From positions 2,730,501 through 2,794,500 of the forward strand of contig JAOTOL010001642.1 in assembly GCA_034440575.1 (NCBI GenBank): 64,000 nt of DNA, written 5' to 3'. The notes below the pieces were generated by a model that was not told the origin of the DNA, did not search any database, and worked only from the letters and a program-made list of their open reading frames with translations. This document shows positions 43,690-56,154 of the stretch, piece by piece. The DNA comes from Imbricaverruca yamaguchii (taxonomy: Eukaryota > Arthropoda > Thecostraca > Neoverrucidae). Numbering within the stretch: position 1 is the first letter of the stretch; each line of letters starts with the position of its first letter. The translations under genes and the position numbers were made by a program.

Positions 43690-46610
43690 AGGGATGAAAT
43701 GATATTCGGCGGTGGAGGCTGTTTCGAAAGGGAGCGCTCTTCTGGAGGGAATTGCTTGTCGTCGGTGATGGTGGAAGCCTGAGCTACGAATGCCTTTCGC
43801 ACAGAGTTGGTGGCGCCAGGACTGGTTTAAACCTGTCCGCGGTTAATTTTGTTCGGATATGCTTTAGGTATGCTTGATACAAAGGCGGTGAGGTTTGATC
43901 TGCTTGGGTCCCTCTTGGGACTTTGAGGCGTCGGGCTTCTGGGAAGCACATTGGATAGTTCATTTACATGTGCATTCTGCTTCTTTTTAGTGCCACACTT
44001 CGCATTTTTGTTGCTACTTTCGAGTGTTTCTCGCATTAATCTAAGTGCGCTATTTTAATTTATTTAACTCGTGCTATGTTGCATTAATTGCACTTATCAA
44101 TGGCTATCATATATCCCATAGTAGCTTTACTGAGTAGATATTTTAGATCACCGTGGCTGGACGAGGGGAAGCTTATAAACTTCTATTGAAATTGTACCGA
44201 AGTTGGTGTTCACTTGTAGTCCAGAGGCTGCGTCAGTGCTCGCTCAGAGGCTACCAGTGGCCAGTGTGTGTGGCCACTTCATGACCGAAGTGCCCGCCTT
44301 GGCCCATCGCTGGGAGATCCACTCCCTGGCGGACCCTGCTACCTACATCTAGTGATCGCCCTGGCCCTCACTGGTCGGCCCACTGGCTGGCGGAGCTCGC
44401 TACCTATATCTGGTCATCGCCATGCACCAAAAACCCGAACAGCACACGCAAGAAACACGCAACAGTGCCCTTTTTACTCGCCGGGAACATTTCCGTTTTG
44501 CCGACAATCGGTTCATCTGCCGTCTTAATAACAAAATACATTCCTGTCTGAACGAGCTGACACGCGATTGTAATTAATACGTCCACCTGACAACCAGGAA
44601 GTGTCACTTTCGACGCTTAATGCAGTGCTCCGGTAAGTGTGGTCATAACTCATTTCCAGCCATGCTGGCAGTGTTGCTGCCGTTGTCGTCACATCTTGAG
44701 GCACAGCGCGGGAGTCGACTGGTGTGCCTCACGCAGCTGCACAAGCTGAGTTGTGTTTCGCGCCGGCGAGAGCGTCGGTGGTCGACCAGAGGAACCAAAT
44801 TTAATTTGAAGATCAATATGTTTGGCGATTCTTGGTCAATGTTTGTGGAATGCAATGCGACATGTACAGATTGTTGTGCTTGTTATATATGCTCGTGTTT
44901 CCAGCCAATGCGTTCAACAAAGTTTGTAGTGGCTGAATCCACTGAGAAAGATATGAACGCCATGAATGAGACTTTTCGCCCTTTCATGATTCTGAAAATC
45001 GAAAACGGCATTATGCCACAAATATTCATCTCCAACACATCTTGACAGCTGTTCTATGCCAAGGGCTCGCATAGCACGCCAGCAAAGGGAGTCACCTGTT
45101 CCCGTTGTGAACTATGACGCCTTCGCAAATGAGAAAGTAAACGTCATTAAAAGCTAGTGGAAATAAAAAGTCCACCTCGGTTTTACCAGGTAAGAAAATT
45201 GGATATAAACACGGTCCATGTTTAACGACCTTATATACTTATATACTCTCAATTTTATTTCCACAATCCAAGGATGAAACATTAGGGGATCGAAGCCTTC
45301 TCGAAGTTCTAAAAAAATAAAGAGTGTGGAAATCTTACCTTGATGTCACACTCTAGTCTTCGCAGCGCTTATGCATATTTAGTCAAGCAGACAATACTAA
45401 CATCTCCTTGCTAGCACCGACATACAAAGCATATCAATTGATTCTACAAAATGCTAAGAAGATTCTGTTCACTCTTACCATGACCCACAATCACACAAGA
45501 TCGTTTTACGGGCGCTATTGCGCTTGATTTAATAGCCGCGCCCACTGGGTAGTCAGCAATCATCTGTCAACTCGCAGCTTCGCTCCAGCGATCAGACTGG
45601 GTTATATCTTCGGATCTCGACAGGGTGGTTTTATGCGCTCGCTGTGTAAGACTGGACTACCACCGAGGGCAACGTGATGATGCCTTTCAAAACACACGCA
45701 GCGAGTCAACGCTGCGTGTTTTGAACGGAATTTTTCATCATATCTGTTTTTTTGTGTGCTGTAACTGGAAGTTTTCCTGGTATCTATTTAGCCTTTTCCT
45801 AGAAGCTAATGATTTGTGCATAGTGAGTATGGCAAGTCCGTCTTAGTGGCCGAAAAGCATGGGAAAGTGACGAATCAACCAAATTTTCCAAGATCAAGAC
45901 TGATCCAAGGGGAAGAATTGGGCGGTGTGAGTGTGAAAGAGGTGATCCCATCTGAATCCCGAGTAGCCCCTGGTCAAATCATTTTGAACATCCTTTTGGC
46001 GATTGCATAGCCCATTTCAACCTTTTGTTGTCACGTTTTAAATTAAACACTTCACCTTTTTGGGTCCAAGCATAATATTGGTGACCTTTGGTAATACCAT
46101 CACCGTGGGAATTGCCCCTGGATTTGTTCCTAGTCGGCATCGGTCGCACTCTCACTGAAGTATCCGACCCATTCACCAGTGGATTCAAAAACTCGCTTCC
46201 AACATGCCTGGGCCAAATTTCTAAGAATATTTTCGGACCCCTTGGATTGGACAGATTAGAGGCTTCTGTACGAATAGCATACTAGTCATAAAATGTGTTA
46301 AGACTTTGTCAAGCATGCTAACCTGTGCATTTTTGCTTTAGATACGTCACGATGGAGAGATGGGCCGATTCGCCCTTGGTCCGCCTCGGTCAGATCTCGA
46401 TCCGCCAGTAGGCCTAATGCACCGCGCGCTAACCCTGAACTTGAATGCACCATGTCTATTGCCAAGAGAAGTGAAGCATGTTCTTGAAGTGCAAGCACCA
46501 TGACCGAAAATGGACCCAGGAAGTGTGTTTTCTATGCACAGCTAGAGTGTGAAGGTTATGCATGGGCGTTGTAGAATTCAAACCATACGAGCGTGACAAC
46601 ACTACTGAAG
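43690..46610. other. No gene recognised
   Basis: Several open frames of 60-140 codons (for example 44620-45045) have neither domains nor biased codon use. A hairpin with arms TTCAAAACACGCAGCG/CGCTGCGTGTTTTGAA and a 2-base bulge lies at 45686-45725. Confidence 0.4.
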
Positions 46611-46879
46611 CCACCCCCTGCTGGCCGGGGCTGGCGTCGGCCACCCCCTGCTGGCTGGGGCTGGCGTCGGCCACCCCCTGCTGGCTGGGGCTGGCGTCGG
46701 CCACCCCCTGCTGGCTGGGGCTGGCGTCGGCCACCCCCTGCTGGCTGGGGCTGGCGTCGGCCACCCCCTGCTGGCTGGGGCTGGCGTCGGCCACCCCTGC
46801 TGGCTGGGGCTGGCGTCGGCCACCCCCTGCTGGCTGGGGCTGGCGTCGGCCACCCCATGCTGGCTGGGGCTGGCGTCGG
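46611..46879. repeat. 30-bp minisatellite, 9 copies
   Basis: Unit CCACCCCCTGCTGGCTGGGG plus CTGGCGTCGG, almost perfect. One copy lacks a C, which shifts the frame. The long Pro/Ala/Trp frames on both strands are artefacts. Confidence 0.96.
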
Positions 46880-49440
46880 ACCAGCTGCACAACTGTCTCG
46901 GGGCACCACTCAGTACACCTGTGCCGCGGTTGCAGTTGCGGCACCCGAAGAGGGTGGCGAAGCTTGCTCTTGTGTTGGCATCACAGGTGTCAATTGGAAG
47001 ATGTCGAGATAGCTGCACTATCAACGTAGCGTCAGAAGACGAGGAACGGCATACACGAGATAATGGGCGGCAGGGAGCGAACTTGTGCGGCATTCAGCCG
47101 AACGATGTGCGAGAAGCATGGGCGTCGCCACCGCTGGTCTCCCTGGGTCCGGACCCCACCTTATTTTTGCTTCGGGAAGGGGGGGGGGGGTGCGGTCCGA
47201 ACTCATGTGGAAAATTGTGGAACCCGAATTTTCATGTTCTGAAGTTGATGCACAGGTTAGCGACACGATGCACGCTGGTACATCATCCTTCGGTGTTCTC
47301 GTGACTGAGTAGTCGACAAGAATATTCTATGTCGATATATGATTGACACAGCGCTTGTAATGCTCTTTGTGAGCAAGCGAGATGTACAATGTAAATCACG
47401 AGTGCTTTCACCATTTTCTGGCGGTTAAGAGGACATTCACACACAGATGCCTTCCATTTTACCACTCCAAGTTTAAAATCGTTCCTGCACCCACAGTTTG
47501 GACCTGCACCTGGACACTGAAGGCGATTACGCCGTTGATGTGAAGCCCGGCGTAGCTCACTGTGGCTGAATGGTCATCAGTTGATCACTGTATACGTAGA
47601 CCAACGAAAAGCTGGACGACGGTGCGGAGTGATTTCTTCTTGTTGTGCCTCGGGGTTCAGCACAGCTTCAGCGCGCCACTTTCAGTTGTAGCCAGAGGTG
47701 CAGCCCAGAAGTGTAAGTCATTGAGTCTAGTTGGAAGGCCGCGCCACCGTTCAAAATAGGTCCGTTGTGCAAGCGACCTGGATTTTTTTCAGCGAGTGAC
47801 AGGTTTTTAGGGACTTGCCCATTTTAAGCGGACCGGCAAATTTGCTTTTTTGGGTTCTGAAAGAGGCTTCCTACAGTCCTATCAAGGCTGCATCATTTGG
47901 GGATCCTCCTGCAGTCTAGAAATATATTCAGGCATACATTTTTTTTTCTCGCTGACCACCCGTACATAATTTAAGTACGCGGTGTATGAAGCAATACATT
48001 TTGTAGTCGGTGAGCAAATTGATATATCGATCTTTAGAGACAAGACTTTTCGAAATTCGACCAGCATCCACTTTGTACTGTGTTGTTGTCCTGCCTATGA
48101 GAGACTGGGGATATCGTGCCAAAACTGACATGTCATTGAAATATACGAGTATCCCTATGACATAGGTAATATCATTATCAGGCCAGCTAGTCTGGTCCAA
48201 TTGGATACTGTTCTTGGACACACATTATTTAGTAGCTTAACCCAGTTCACCTAGTCTACCAAAACGTTTGATCTTGCTGATGCTGTGCGTCAGTTCTCTG
48301 ACTCCCACGCTGAACCTTTAAATTGTGTGCCGCTGTTGTCCTCCAAATTTCCGAGTTGGTAACACATGGGAATGGAATCCGTGCACTCTTCCCTCCGATG
48401 CCTATACTAACTTGAATCTCCACCCCGAAGTGCGAGCTACGGCTGGCCACCAGTTGCTGAGATAAGGCGATAATAAAATTAATCATGATTCGTATTATAA
48501 TAAAATCAATATGTCATTGATCAATTAATTAATATATTATTTAGCACAATAATAGTACTTTTTAATATGGTAATGATAATAATACTAATCGTAATGCACG
48601 ATAATGTGAAAGAAGTTAGGAGATTGCATGGCATGAATTTTGGACTGCGCTGATTTTACGTTCTTAATTTCACATGCAAGAGTGCCTATATATTTCAACT
48701 AAGCTGAACAGGTTGTATACCCTGCCAGTAAATTATGATTCCGAGATGAAAGTTAGAAATTGCGTCACCGTATCGTTCTTCCACTATCTTTCAAAATTGT
48801 ATTCAATATGACGATCTAGTTGCTTCATTAAGTTGATTAGGATCACGATGGGATTGGCCATGTGATAATTTATAGCTCATAATTAAGAAGCCTTAATAGT
48901 AAGCGTAGGCTATGCATCGAAAGAGATTGGATTAAAGGTGCAAACATTACTTCACAATTCATTAGGTGAATAACTTATTTAGCTTTTAAATCAATGACTT
49001 TGGCATGCTCAGACAGTGTATACAGTCCATTTGTATGCATGCATGGTCAAACATGTTAATTAGACGCTCCGATTTTTCCGAGGTCTTCTGCCCACTAGCG
49101 ATAAAATCTCGGGCTTTATTTGTTATTTTCTCATCACTTATCGTGTTGTCTTGAACACCGAAATTTACTTTCCGCACAGTGGTATCTTGGCGTATAACAT
49201 AACAGATCTTCTGATGCGATGAGGCTATGACGATGCGTGCGCCTGAATTATCGAAATAATCTGAAGTGGTCTGTACACAGCCCCGAGAACTCGCAGCCAC
49301 ACACGCCGTGGAGGCACGCGACCTCTCGTGCATCCCGTGATTATGTGGTTTCGCCCATAATCCATTGGTGCTGGAGGACCGTGAAAGCTAAACTCACTCC
49401 CGCACAAACGTTAAACCATACCCAGCCCTTATCTTGACCA
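46880..49440. other. No gene confirmed; one weak exon-like segment
   Basis: A CACCCACAG acceptor near 47498 is followed by a coding-like peptide LDLHLDTEGDYAVDVKPGVA ending HCG and TGA near 47568, but no partner exon was found. A ten-G run lies near 47180. The 48480-48600 stretch is AT-rich. Confidence 0.35.
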
Positions 49441-49444
49441 TTCT

Positions 49445-49548
49445 CGATGTCCTGCTCAGTGTTAATGTTCTGCCCAGTCTTGATATCCTGCAATGTTCTG
49501 ACCAGATCCGATGTTCTGCCCAGATCTGATGTCCTGCTCAGTCCTGCG
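49445..49548. repeat. Degenerate 20-24-bp repeat
   Basis: Variants of GATGTTCTGCCCAGATCTGA recur about five times. Related phrases (GATGTCCTGCCCAGG) appear again near 50050, about 550 bases downstream. Confidence 0.75.
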
Positions 49549-49702
49549 CATGGATGTATACTTTCAAAAATTGTTGGTCTTAGCAAACTTAATGTTAAGT
49601 TCATTGTTTCCATGGGCCACCTAGGCTTCAGGTTAAGCTGATAAATTATCTATGCTGCATTGGCAACACTAAAAATGCACAAAGTGACACCACTCGTTCT
49701 GA

Positions 49703-49880
49703 GGGGCGGGGATGACCGAGTGGTTAATGTGTTGAGCGCTGGGTACCACAGGTCCCAGGTTCAACACTCACACCGCTCGGTACATTTCCCAATCCCGCGG
49801 CCCACCGGCGAAACAGCGTGGGCGGCGCCATTAGCCGTGAATGTGCATGAAGTGCGTCGTGAACCATCCAATAAACAAAA
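49703..49880 (+). mobile_element. tRNA-Ser/Leu-like SINE
   Basis: GATGACCGAGTGGTTAATG has the A box of the serine/leucine type (49713-49723), followed by a degenerate B box, CAGGTTCAACACTC (49756-49769). The body continues CTCGGTACATTTCCC and ends near CCAATAAACAAAATC. The B box has lost the conserved CGA, so transcription by RNA polymerase III is doubtful. Confidence 0.65.
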
Positions 49881-50139
49881 TCATATCTACGCTAATTGTG
49901 TGACGTGGTCATGACATAAAAAAACTTTCGAAGAACAGGAGAAACCACATATGGGTCTCGAGTGTGTAGCTTTGTATGATTTATGAGTTTGAACAAAAAT
50001 CACCGGTTCTGCACGGTTCCGACGTCCTGCAATGTCCTGGTCAGAGCCGATGTCCTGCCCAGGTCCCTCGTCCTCGGCGACTGGACGGCAGACACTGCCG
50101 GCCGCGCCCGCGCCAGACCCCTCCATTAGCCGGTTATCT

Positions 50140-50300
50140 CGGCATCGGACAGCACGCGCATCTGATGCCGCATCGTCCCAGCAGCTCGGATCTGATTCAC
50201 GCTGTCACCGACTCTCCCCCTCCCCTCCCCCTCCACTCGCCGCTCTTCTCCCGCCCGCTCCATTACATCGGCGGCACGCCGCACGGGGCAGTGGTCGTCT
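50140..50300 (+). other. Ser/Pro-rich coding-like segment
   Basis: GC-rich, opening after CATCGGACAG, it reads HAHLMPHRPSSSDLIHAVTD and then SPPPLPLHSPLFSRPLHY. Composition and codon use resemble the GATA exons, and such Ser/Pro/His-rich sequence is common in C-terminal regions of transcription factors. No good donor or stop closes it, and it is 30 kb from exon 5. It is listed only as a candidate exon. Confidence 0.2.
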
Positions 50301-50775
50301 GTGATCCTAGCCCGGTACCTGGACCAAGTCCGGGTACCGGGACACTGCTGTACCTCTGTCCAGTACCACAAAGCACATACACTCAGTGAAACACTGTATC
50401 TTTGCCCAGTACATTGGTGTACCTTTGTTCCAGCGTATAACTGCACTTCTGTCAAAGCACATGGCTATTGCCCTGTTCCAATAACCCATATCGCCTATAT
50501 CACCACATCCAGCATGCGCCGCTACCATGCCTATCTACACCTCACCTCTGCTGTATACGTGAGACTGACAATCATCTGCTTGCAACTTGCCAACTACATG
50601 TCCGCCGCTAATAGTTCCTGGCTTGCTGTCCTTCTCCACGTGTTATTTTTATATCCGTATAAGCGACGGCAGTGGTTGGCCAATGCACGTACTCGCGCGG
50701 TGGGTGGCAGACTTGCGCACAGTTTCGCCTCATTTAGCCGCAGTCAACGGTGGCGATGGACGGCTAAACGCCGAC

Positions 50776-51022
50776 CGTGCGCCAGCTCCGGCCGTGTACC
50801 AGTTCCGGCCGTGCGCCAGCTCCGGCCGTGCGCCAGCTCCGGCCGTGCGCCAGTTCCGGCCGTGCGCCAGCTCCGGCCGTGCGCCAGTTCCGGTCGTGCG
50901 TCAGCTCCGGACGTGCGCCAGTGCCGGCCGTGCGCCAGTCCGGGCCGTGTTCCAGCCCCGGCCGTGCGCCAGTGCCGGCCGTGCGCCAGCCCCAGCCGTG
51001 CGCCAGTGCCGGCCGTTCTGGT
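50776..51022. repeat. 17-bp minisatellite, about 14 copies
   Basis: Unit GGCCGTGCGCCAGTTCC or GGCCGTGCGCCAGCTCC. This is the third array in the window with a period of exactly 17, again open in all forward frames. Confidence 0.95.
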
Positions 51023-51734
51023 GGTGCGTGTTGCGCCAGCAGTGCCATGGTCGCCAGGTCCGTGCGGCGCCGTGTCGCCACAAAGACTGCCACGATGAAC
51101 TGTACACCACAGCTGTGCCGGCGGCGGCGAGGCGCTGGCGCTCGCTTACCGAGAACTCGGGTCAGCGCCACCCGGCCTGGCACAACACGGATCGAATATC
51201 CGTGTGGGTATCCGCTCAGTGCGGATGACGAAGCGGATCGGATAGAGTTTGGTAGAAATACAGGGTTACGGCTGGAGCAACGAACTGGCCACATCTTTGG
51301 TGGCAAAAAGGAAATTGATCAAGATAGGCATATGTCAAACTGTTCTCCAGCCACAACTTGGCGAGATGTATCTTCGGATAAGCCGATGCTGAATCCGATG
51401 CTGAATTTCTTAAGCAAAGGAGTTTGAAACTATGTGAAGTCACTAATCAGCAATTGCATCAGTATGTCCATTCATACAGGCATCATCAATGTCAGACACG
51501 TGGAATGGACCTTGAGTCGGATCCATCCCACTGTTCTCTCAATTTACGGTCATCGTCAAACCTGCATGAAATCAAGCTGACTGCTATCGCATTGTCATCA
51601 ATGAGCTTGTGGGTGCACTACTTACATATGTTCATATCCAGAAACTCACCTATTCCACCTGGATCTTCATTCTTGCTTAAGCAGATACCTACGTGCGCAT
51701 TATGCATATATGACACGGGTGTCATAATATGGGC

Positions 51735-52482
51735 GGGGCGGTCCAGCACCGGGCGACCAACGGGTGACACCGCCATGCGAGCGATTTCAACCTAAGTGGG
51801 TGTATAGGGTAGTCATGGACGCTGAATCAATCGGTGAAAGTTTTAGCTTCGCACTGGCAGCGACCTGACAGGAGATATGGCCTGATAAAATTTACATAGG
51901 TCACATTGCAGGTCAATATTTGAGAGCGATTATCTCCAGTACGTTTAAACCTAGCATTGCCATAAAGCATATCTGTATAATTGCAAAGACCTCTTCTTTT
52001 CATTTCGTGGATCAGTTTTTAATTTTGAACAAATTTCACATCTTTGGCCATTTGACGTCAGGTCACGTGACCTCCCGTGACCCCAAGCCACTTGATAACC
52101 ACATTTGTAACCATAACCACATTTGTAACCACATTTACTATATGGGTCATCGATTGTCCTTCGAAGCAAGAAACAAAATGGTGTTTATTTACTGGTAACT
52201 ATTAATAACTGGATTGGATTTACTGGTAACTGGATTAATAACTTGCCTTCATTCTAAACCAGTTTATTGATTTTCGCACGTTTCGCTAAGTAGTCTGTTC
52301 AATCTCTTGCTATCGATTGACCCCCAAAAGCTCATAGGGCTATGATTTATAGTATGCACTTATCAGGCATGACAAGATGAATCCGAACGTGCTCGATTCC
52401 ATGACCTCAGGTCACCAGGTCACCTATCCGGTTCAGGTTTAATACATGAGTGGAGGTGAAAATGGTAATGTCGGAAGACGTT
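51735..52482 (+). repeat. Left long terminal inverted repeat of the 4-kb transposon
   Basis: Aligns with the reverse complement of 55076-55778 over about 0.7 kb. Shared landmarks include GACACCGCCATGCGAGCGAT (from 51766), CCTCCCGTGACCCCAAGCCA, GGTCACCTATCC and GAAGACGTT at the inner border. A 16-base hairpin, ATGACACGGGTGTCAT, lies just outside. The outer border and the target duplication are not resolved. Confidence 0.88.
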
Positions 52483-53127
52483 TCGGACCCATAGTAGTGA
52501 GATAGTTGCTGATTTACACCTAAATACATATTCAATGTATGCCTATTACGTAGTCAATGAGAATGATTGGCAAAATCATTCACTTCATAGTTGTGGTAGT
52601 TGTGGTAATCATTCCCCACCTTTGTGTTGCGGCTCGCGCGGTCAATCGCAGCTGGTTCGACCGCGAAACTGATAACGGTCGGTCGAGATGTCAACAGCGA
52701 CTGTTATGGGACGACGACGGCATCATATCGGGAAGGGGTGAAATTGGAGGTCAGGTATCGGTGACAATGGTCGTTATCAGTAGGGCCAAAACGAGGACAG
52801 TACACATTACTGTCAGTCGTCTGAGTGAGGGAAGCGCGTGTACACTGAGAAATGGTGCTAGACCGTGTCCAGTCTACTGAAAAATGGTGCATCGTTACTG
52901 CTGTGATCCGTTCGAGAAGCACACAACACGTATCAAGAAGAATTTGTGAATGGTATCGGATCATTTAATCCAAGTGGTGAATGCCAAACGTGTCAGAAGG
53001 GGATATCTGCTATGTGTTAATTGTCTTGCTGCGGTGAAGAAAGATCCCAGCAGCCTGCCCTAACAAGAATAAAGCAGTCCAACACACCCACCTAGTGACA
53101 TCAGTCAAACATTAGTGTGTTTTGTAA

Positions 53128-54769
53128 TTGTTCTTTGTCGGCTTTCTACCAAAAAAACTACATTTTACAATTTGGCGGGCCGTCAGGTATGAGGAGCTGA
53201 TGCATAAGCTGAATGATGAATACCAGAAGAGTGCGGGGGACTACAGATGTCGACTTCAGAATCTGACCCTGTCGCCTTTCGGAATCGACCGCACGGCAGA
53301 GTTCTTTGGAGCTAATCTCTACCTGGTGAAGAAATGCCGAGCACTCAGAGAAGAGAGGGGGTTGTTCCCTGTAGTAGATAAAGCTAGCAGAGGAAAGTGT
53401 GCAAGTGACCGGGATAAGCGTGCAGTTATCGATTTCTACGAGTCTGACGAGATAAGTAGGATGTGTCCCTGAAAGAAAGACTGCATCGTCGTTCGTGACG
53501 AGAACGGCGTGAAAGTGACGAAACAGAAACGTCCTACACTAGGGAGATTAAGGGAGATTTATGTCGTATACAAGGAGGCCTACGGTGTGTCAGCCTTGGG
53601 CTTCTCTTCTTTCGCAGCACTACAGCCTAAATACTGCGTGTTGGCCGGGTCCAGCGGTACACACGCAGTATGTGTGTACACCTATCACCAGAATGCGAAG
53701 CTAATGGTCGAATCATTATGCGTTGCGGGGCTGACATATCACGATCTCATCAGTATGACCGTCTGCGACTCTACGAACAAAACATGCATGATGGAAAGCT
53801 GCCACAATTTCCCCGGGAGCAGGGCGTCCCCTCCTTCATAAAATTAGTAGAGGACGAGTACATGGACAACATGAACATGGAGGACACCATCACATACAAA
53901 CAGTGGGTTAAACTGATCGTACATTGCACGATCATATCGATCCGCGTGACGCGTTTATGACGACCTTGTCTAAGACGATCCGCAATCTAACCAGACATCA
54001 TAATGTGTCGGAAAAGGAGCGTGCTTTTCAGGAGTTGAAGGATTCAGTCGGTGTGGGTGAGGCAGTAGTTGTAGGCGATTTTGCCGAAAACTATAGCTAA
54101 GTTGTACAGGATGAGGTACAGAGTTATTATTGGGACGCTCCTCAAGTGACGGTTCATCTGTTTGTAGCTTATTTGAAAGAGGACAATTCCATAGTACATC
54201 AGAGTTTATGTGTTATATCCGATGCACTTAAGCACAATGCCGCTATTGTACACGCGTTCTTACAACAGTTGGTTCCCATTCTGAAGTCACTTGTCCCTGG
54301 TCTCAAAAAGATTCACTACGTTTCAAACGGATGCGCCGGCCAGTACAGGAACCGTTTAAATTTTGTGAACCTTTGCCGTCACCATAAAGATTTCTATGTT
54401 GACTGCGAGTGGCACTTTTTCGGAACCTCCCATGGCGAGAGCGTATGCGACGGTGTCGGTGGTACAATGAAAGAGCGTCGGCTATGGAGAGTTTAAGACG
54501 ATCTAGCCAGGACCAGATTCTGAGTGCTGAAGATATGCACCGGTTTCTTAGTTAAAAATTCATTTCAGTCATTCACTTCCTATTCGTTTCCAAAGATTAC
54601 ATTTCAAAAGTGACCGAATCCCTTAAAGAGCGGTTCGCCAAGGCTCTCACCGTCAAGGGCACACAAAGGTTTTATAAGTTTACACCATTTGACCTGTTTC
54701 ACATCATTGCCTCTGAACTATCATCCAGTACTGCAGGAGTTCATGCTCGCGTTTGTAAGGATAAGTAGG
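53128..54769 (+). pseudogene. Transposase-like gene, broken (GDFAENY/GCAGQY family)
   Basis: About 545 codons run across frame changes. Blocks in order: YEELMHKLNDEYQKSAGDYR; KKDCIVVRDENGVKV; LREIYVVYKEAYG; GFSSFAALQPKYCVLAGSSG with THAVCVYTYHQNAKLM; TITYKQWV; VVVGDFAENYS (near 54068) with VVQDEVQSYYW; LCVISDALKHNAAIVHAF; KIHYVSNGCAGQYRNRLNF; CEWHFFGTSHGESVCDGVGG; then GTQRFYKFTPF near the end. GDFAENY, the S(D/N)GCAGQY block and SHG...CDGVGG look like the acidic positions of an RNase-H-like transposase core; this is my inference. The second block has Asn where I recall Asp in relatives. Damage: stops at 53470, 54098 and 54553, and frame changes near 53820, 53925 and 54480. It cannot make an intact protein. 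The N-terminal start is uncertain. Confidence 0.88.
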
Positions 54770-55075
54770 TAAGTGTTGATATGTAGTTGATTTTAGGCGA
54801 TCAAGTGTGAGCGAGTGTAGGCATGCCAACATAAAAACGCGATGATATTCTCATTGGCTTGTGGATACGGAATTTTGTTGATGAACGATTCGTTTATTCT
54901 TATGTCGATATTATTGGTATTATGCATATAGTGGTATGTTGCCAGTGTTTGTTTTTAACTTTGCATATGAAATTAATCAATGTTGACATATTAATGCCAT
55001 CTCTAAAAACTATTCACGCTGACCTCTCAGCTCTCATGGCTGGCGAACATCAAGGTGAAGTTGAAGTTACTTTCC

Positions 55076-55778
55076 AACGTCTTCTGACATGACCATTTTT
55101 CGCCTCCATTGACGTATTTAACCTGACCTGGATAGGTGACCTGTGAACTGAGGTCATGCAATCGGGCACATTCAGGTTCGTCTCATCATGCTTAATGAGT
55201 GCATATCTTAAACTATAACCATATGAGCTTTGGGGAACAATCGCTAGAAAAAGACTGACCCGACCACTTAGCAAAATTTGCGAAAATAAATAAGCTCAGG
55301 TAGAATGAAGGCAAATCAATCATAGTTATCAGTAAATAAACGTCATTTATCTTCTTTGTTTCGAAAGACAATCGATGGCCCTTGTAGTATATGTGCTTAC
55401 AAATGTGAATATCAAGTGGCTTGGGGTCACGGGAGGTCATGTGACCTGAGATCAAGTGGTCAAAGATGTGAAATGTTTTCAAAATTAAACACCGATCCAA
55501 CAAATGAAAAGAAGAGGTCATTGCGATTCTACGAATACGCTATATGTCTTTGCTAGGTTTTAAAGTACCGGAGATAATCGCTGTCAAAGATTGATCTGCA
55601 ATGTGACCTATTAAAACTTCCTCAAGCAATATCTCCGAAGTCGCTGCCAGTACGAAGCTAAAACTTTGACAGATTGATTAACCGCCCACGACTATCCTAT
55701 ACACCCACTTAGGTTGAAATCGCTCGCATGGCGGTGTCTTTTCCCAAGTATTTTGGTCGCCTGGTAATGGACCTCCCC
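55076..55778 (-). repeat. Right long terminal inverted repeat of the 4-kb transposon
   Basis: Reverse-complement partner of 51735-52482. Near its outer end it carries a second inverted motif: TATTTTGGTCGC (about 55749) against GCGACCAATATTTTGG (about 55806-55821). The true tip may therefore lie slightly further out. Confidence 0.88.
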
Positions 55779-55908
55779 AGGTGTATACGGAGGGCGTCTA
55801 GGGAAGCGACCAATATTTTGGCTCTGTTAATGTCACACCATATGTACTGTTCTGTTGGAATATAATTGTTTTTACTCAAATGATGATTTCGTCAATATCG
55901 GTAGACGG

Positions 55909-55910
<2 letters not shown>

Positions 55911-55993
<83 letters not shown>
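55911..55993. repeat. TA microsatellite
   Basis: An almost pure TA run of about 40 units. Confidence 0.97.
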
Positions 55994-55997
<4 letters not shown>

Positions 55998-56154
55998 GGC
56001 ATGTGCGTAAAATCCAGTGCGTAGAATGTTTCTGTATGTTTATTCTGTCTCCGAAGAAGGGTCATGCCAGAAATATATTAGACCGCTTTGTTATCCTATT
56101 TTACTTAATATGAGCAATTAGTTACTTTTTGCAATCATCTTCAACACGGGAAAA

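Larger units (their letters stand above)
51735..55778 (+). mobile_element. DNA transposon of about 4 kb with 0.7-kb terminal inverted repeats
   Basis: Two long inverted repeats flank about 2.6 kb that contains a single transposase-like gene, now broken. The arms have diverged by clear substitutions and small indels, so the insertion is old. The gene belongs to an animal-wide protein family with GDFAENY and SxGCAGQY blocks that I know only as uncharacterised. The arrangement here suggests that the family is a transposase. I could not assign a named superfamily. Confidence 0.85.

Noticed and set aside
44620..45045. 141-codon open frame
   Set aside because: No domain, no codon bias, no splice or promoter context; compatible with chance in 64 kb.
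52557..52880. Possible secreted protein with a hydrophobic N-terminus (valine run)
   Set aside because: It lies just inside the left inverted repeat of the transposon, has no homology I recognise and its valine run comes from a GTGGTA simple repeat.
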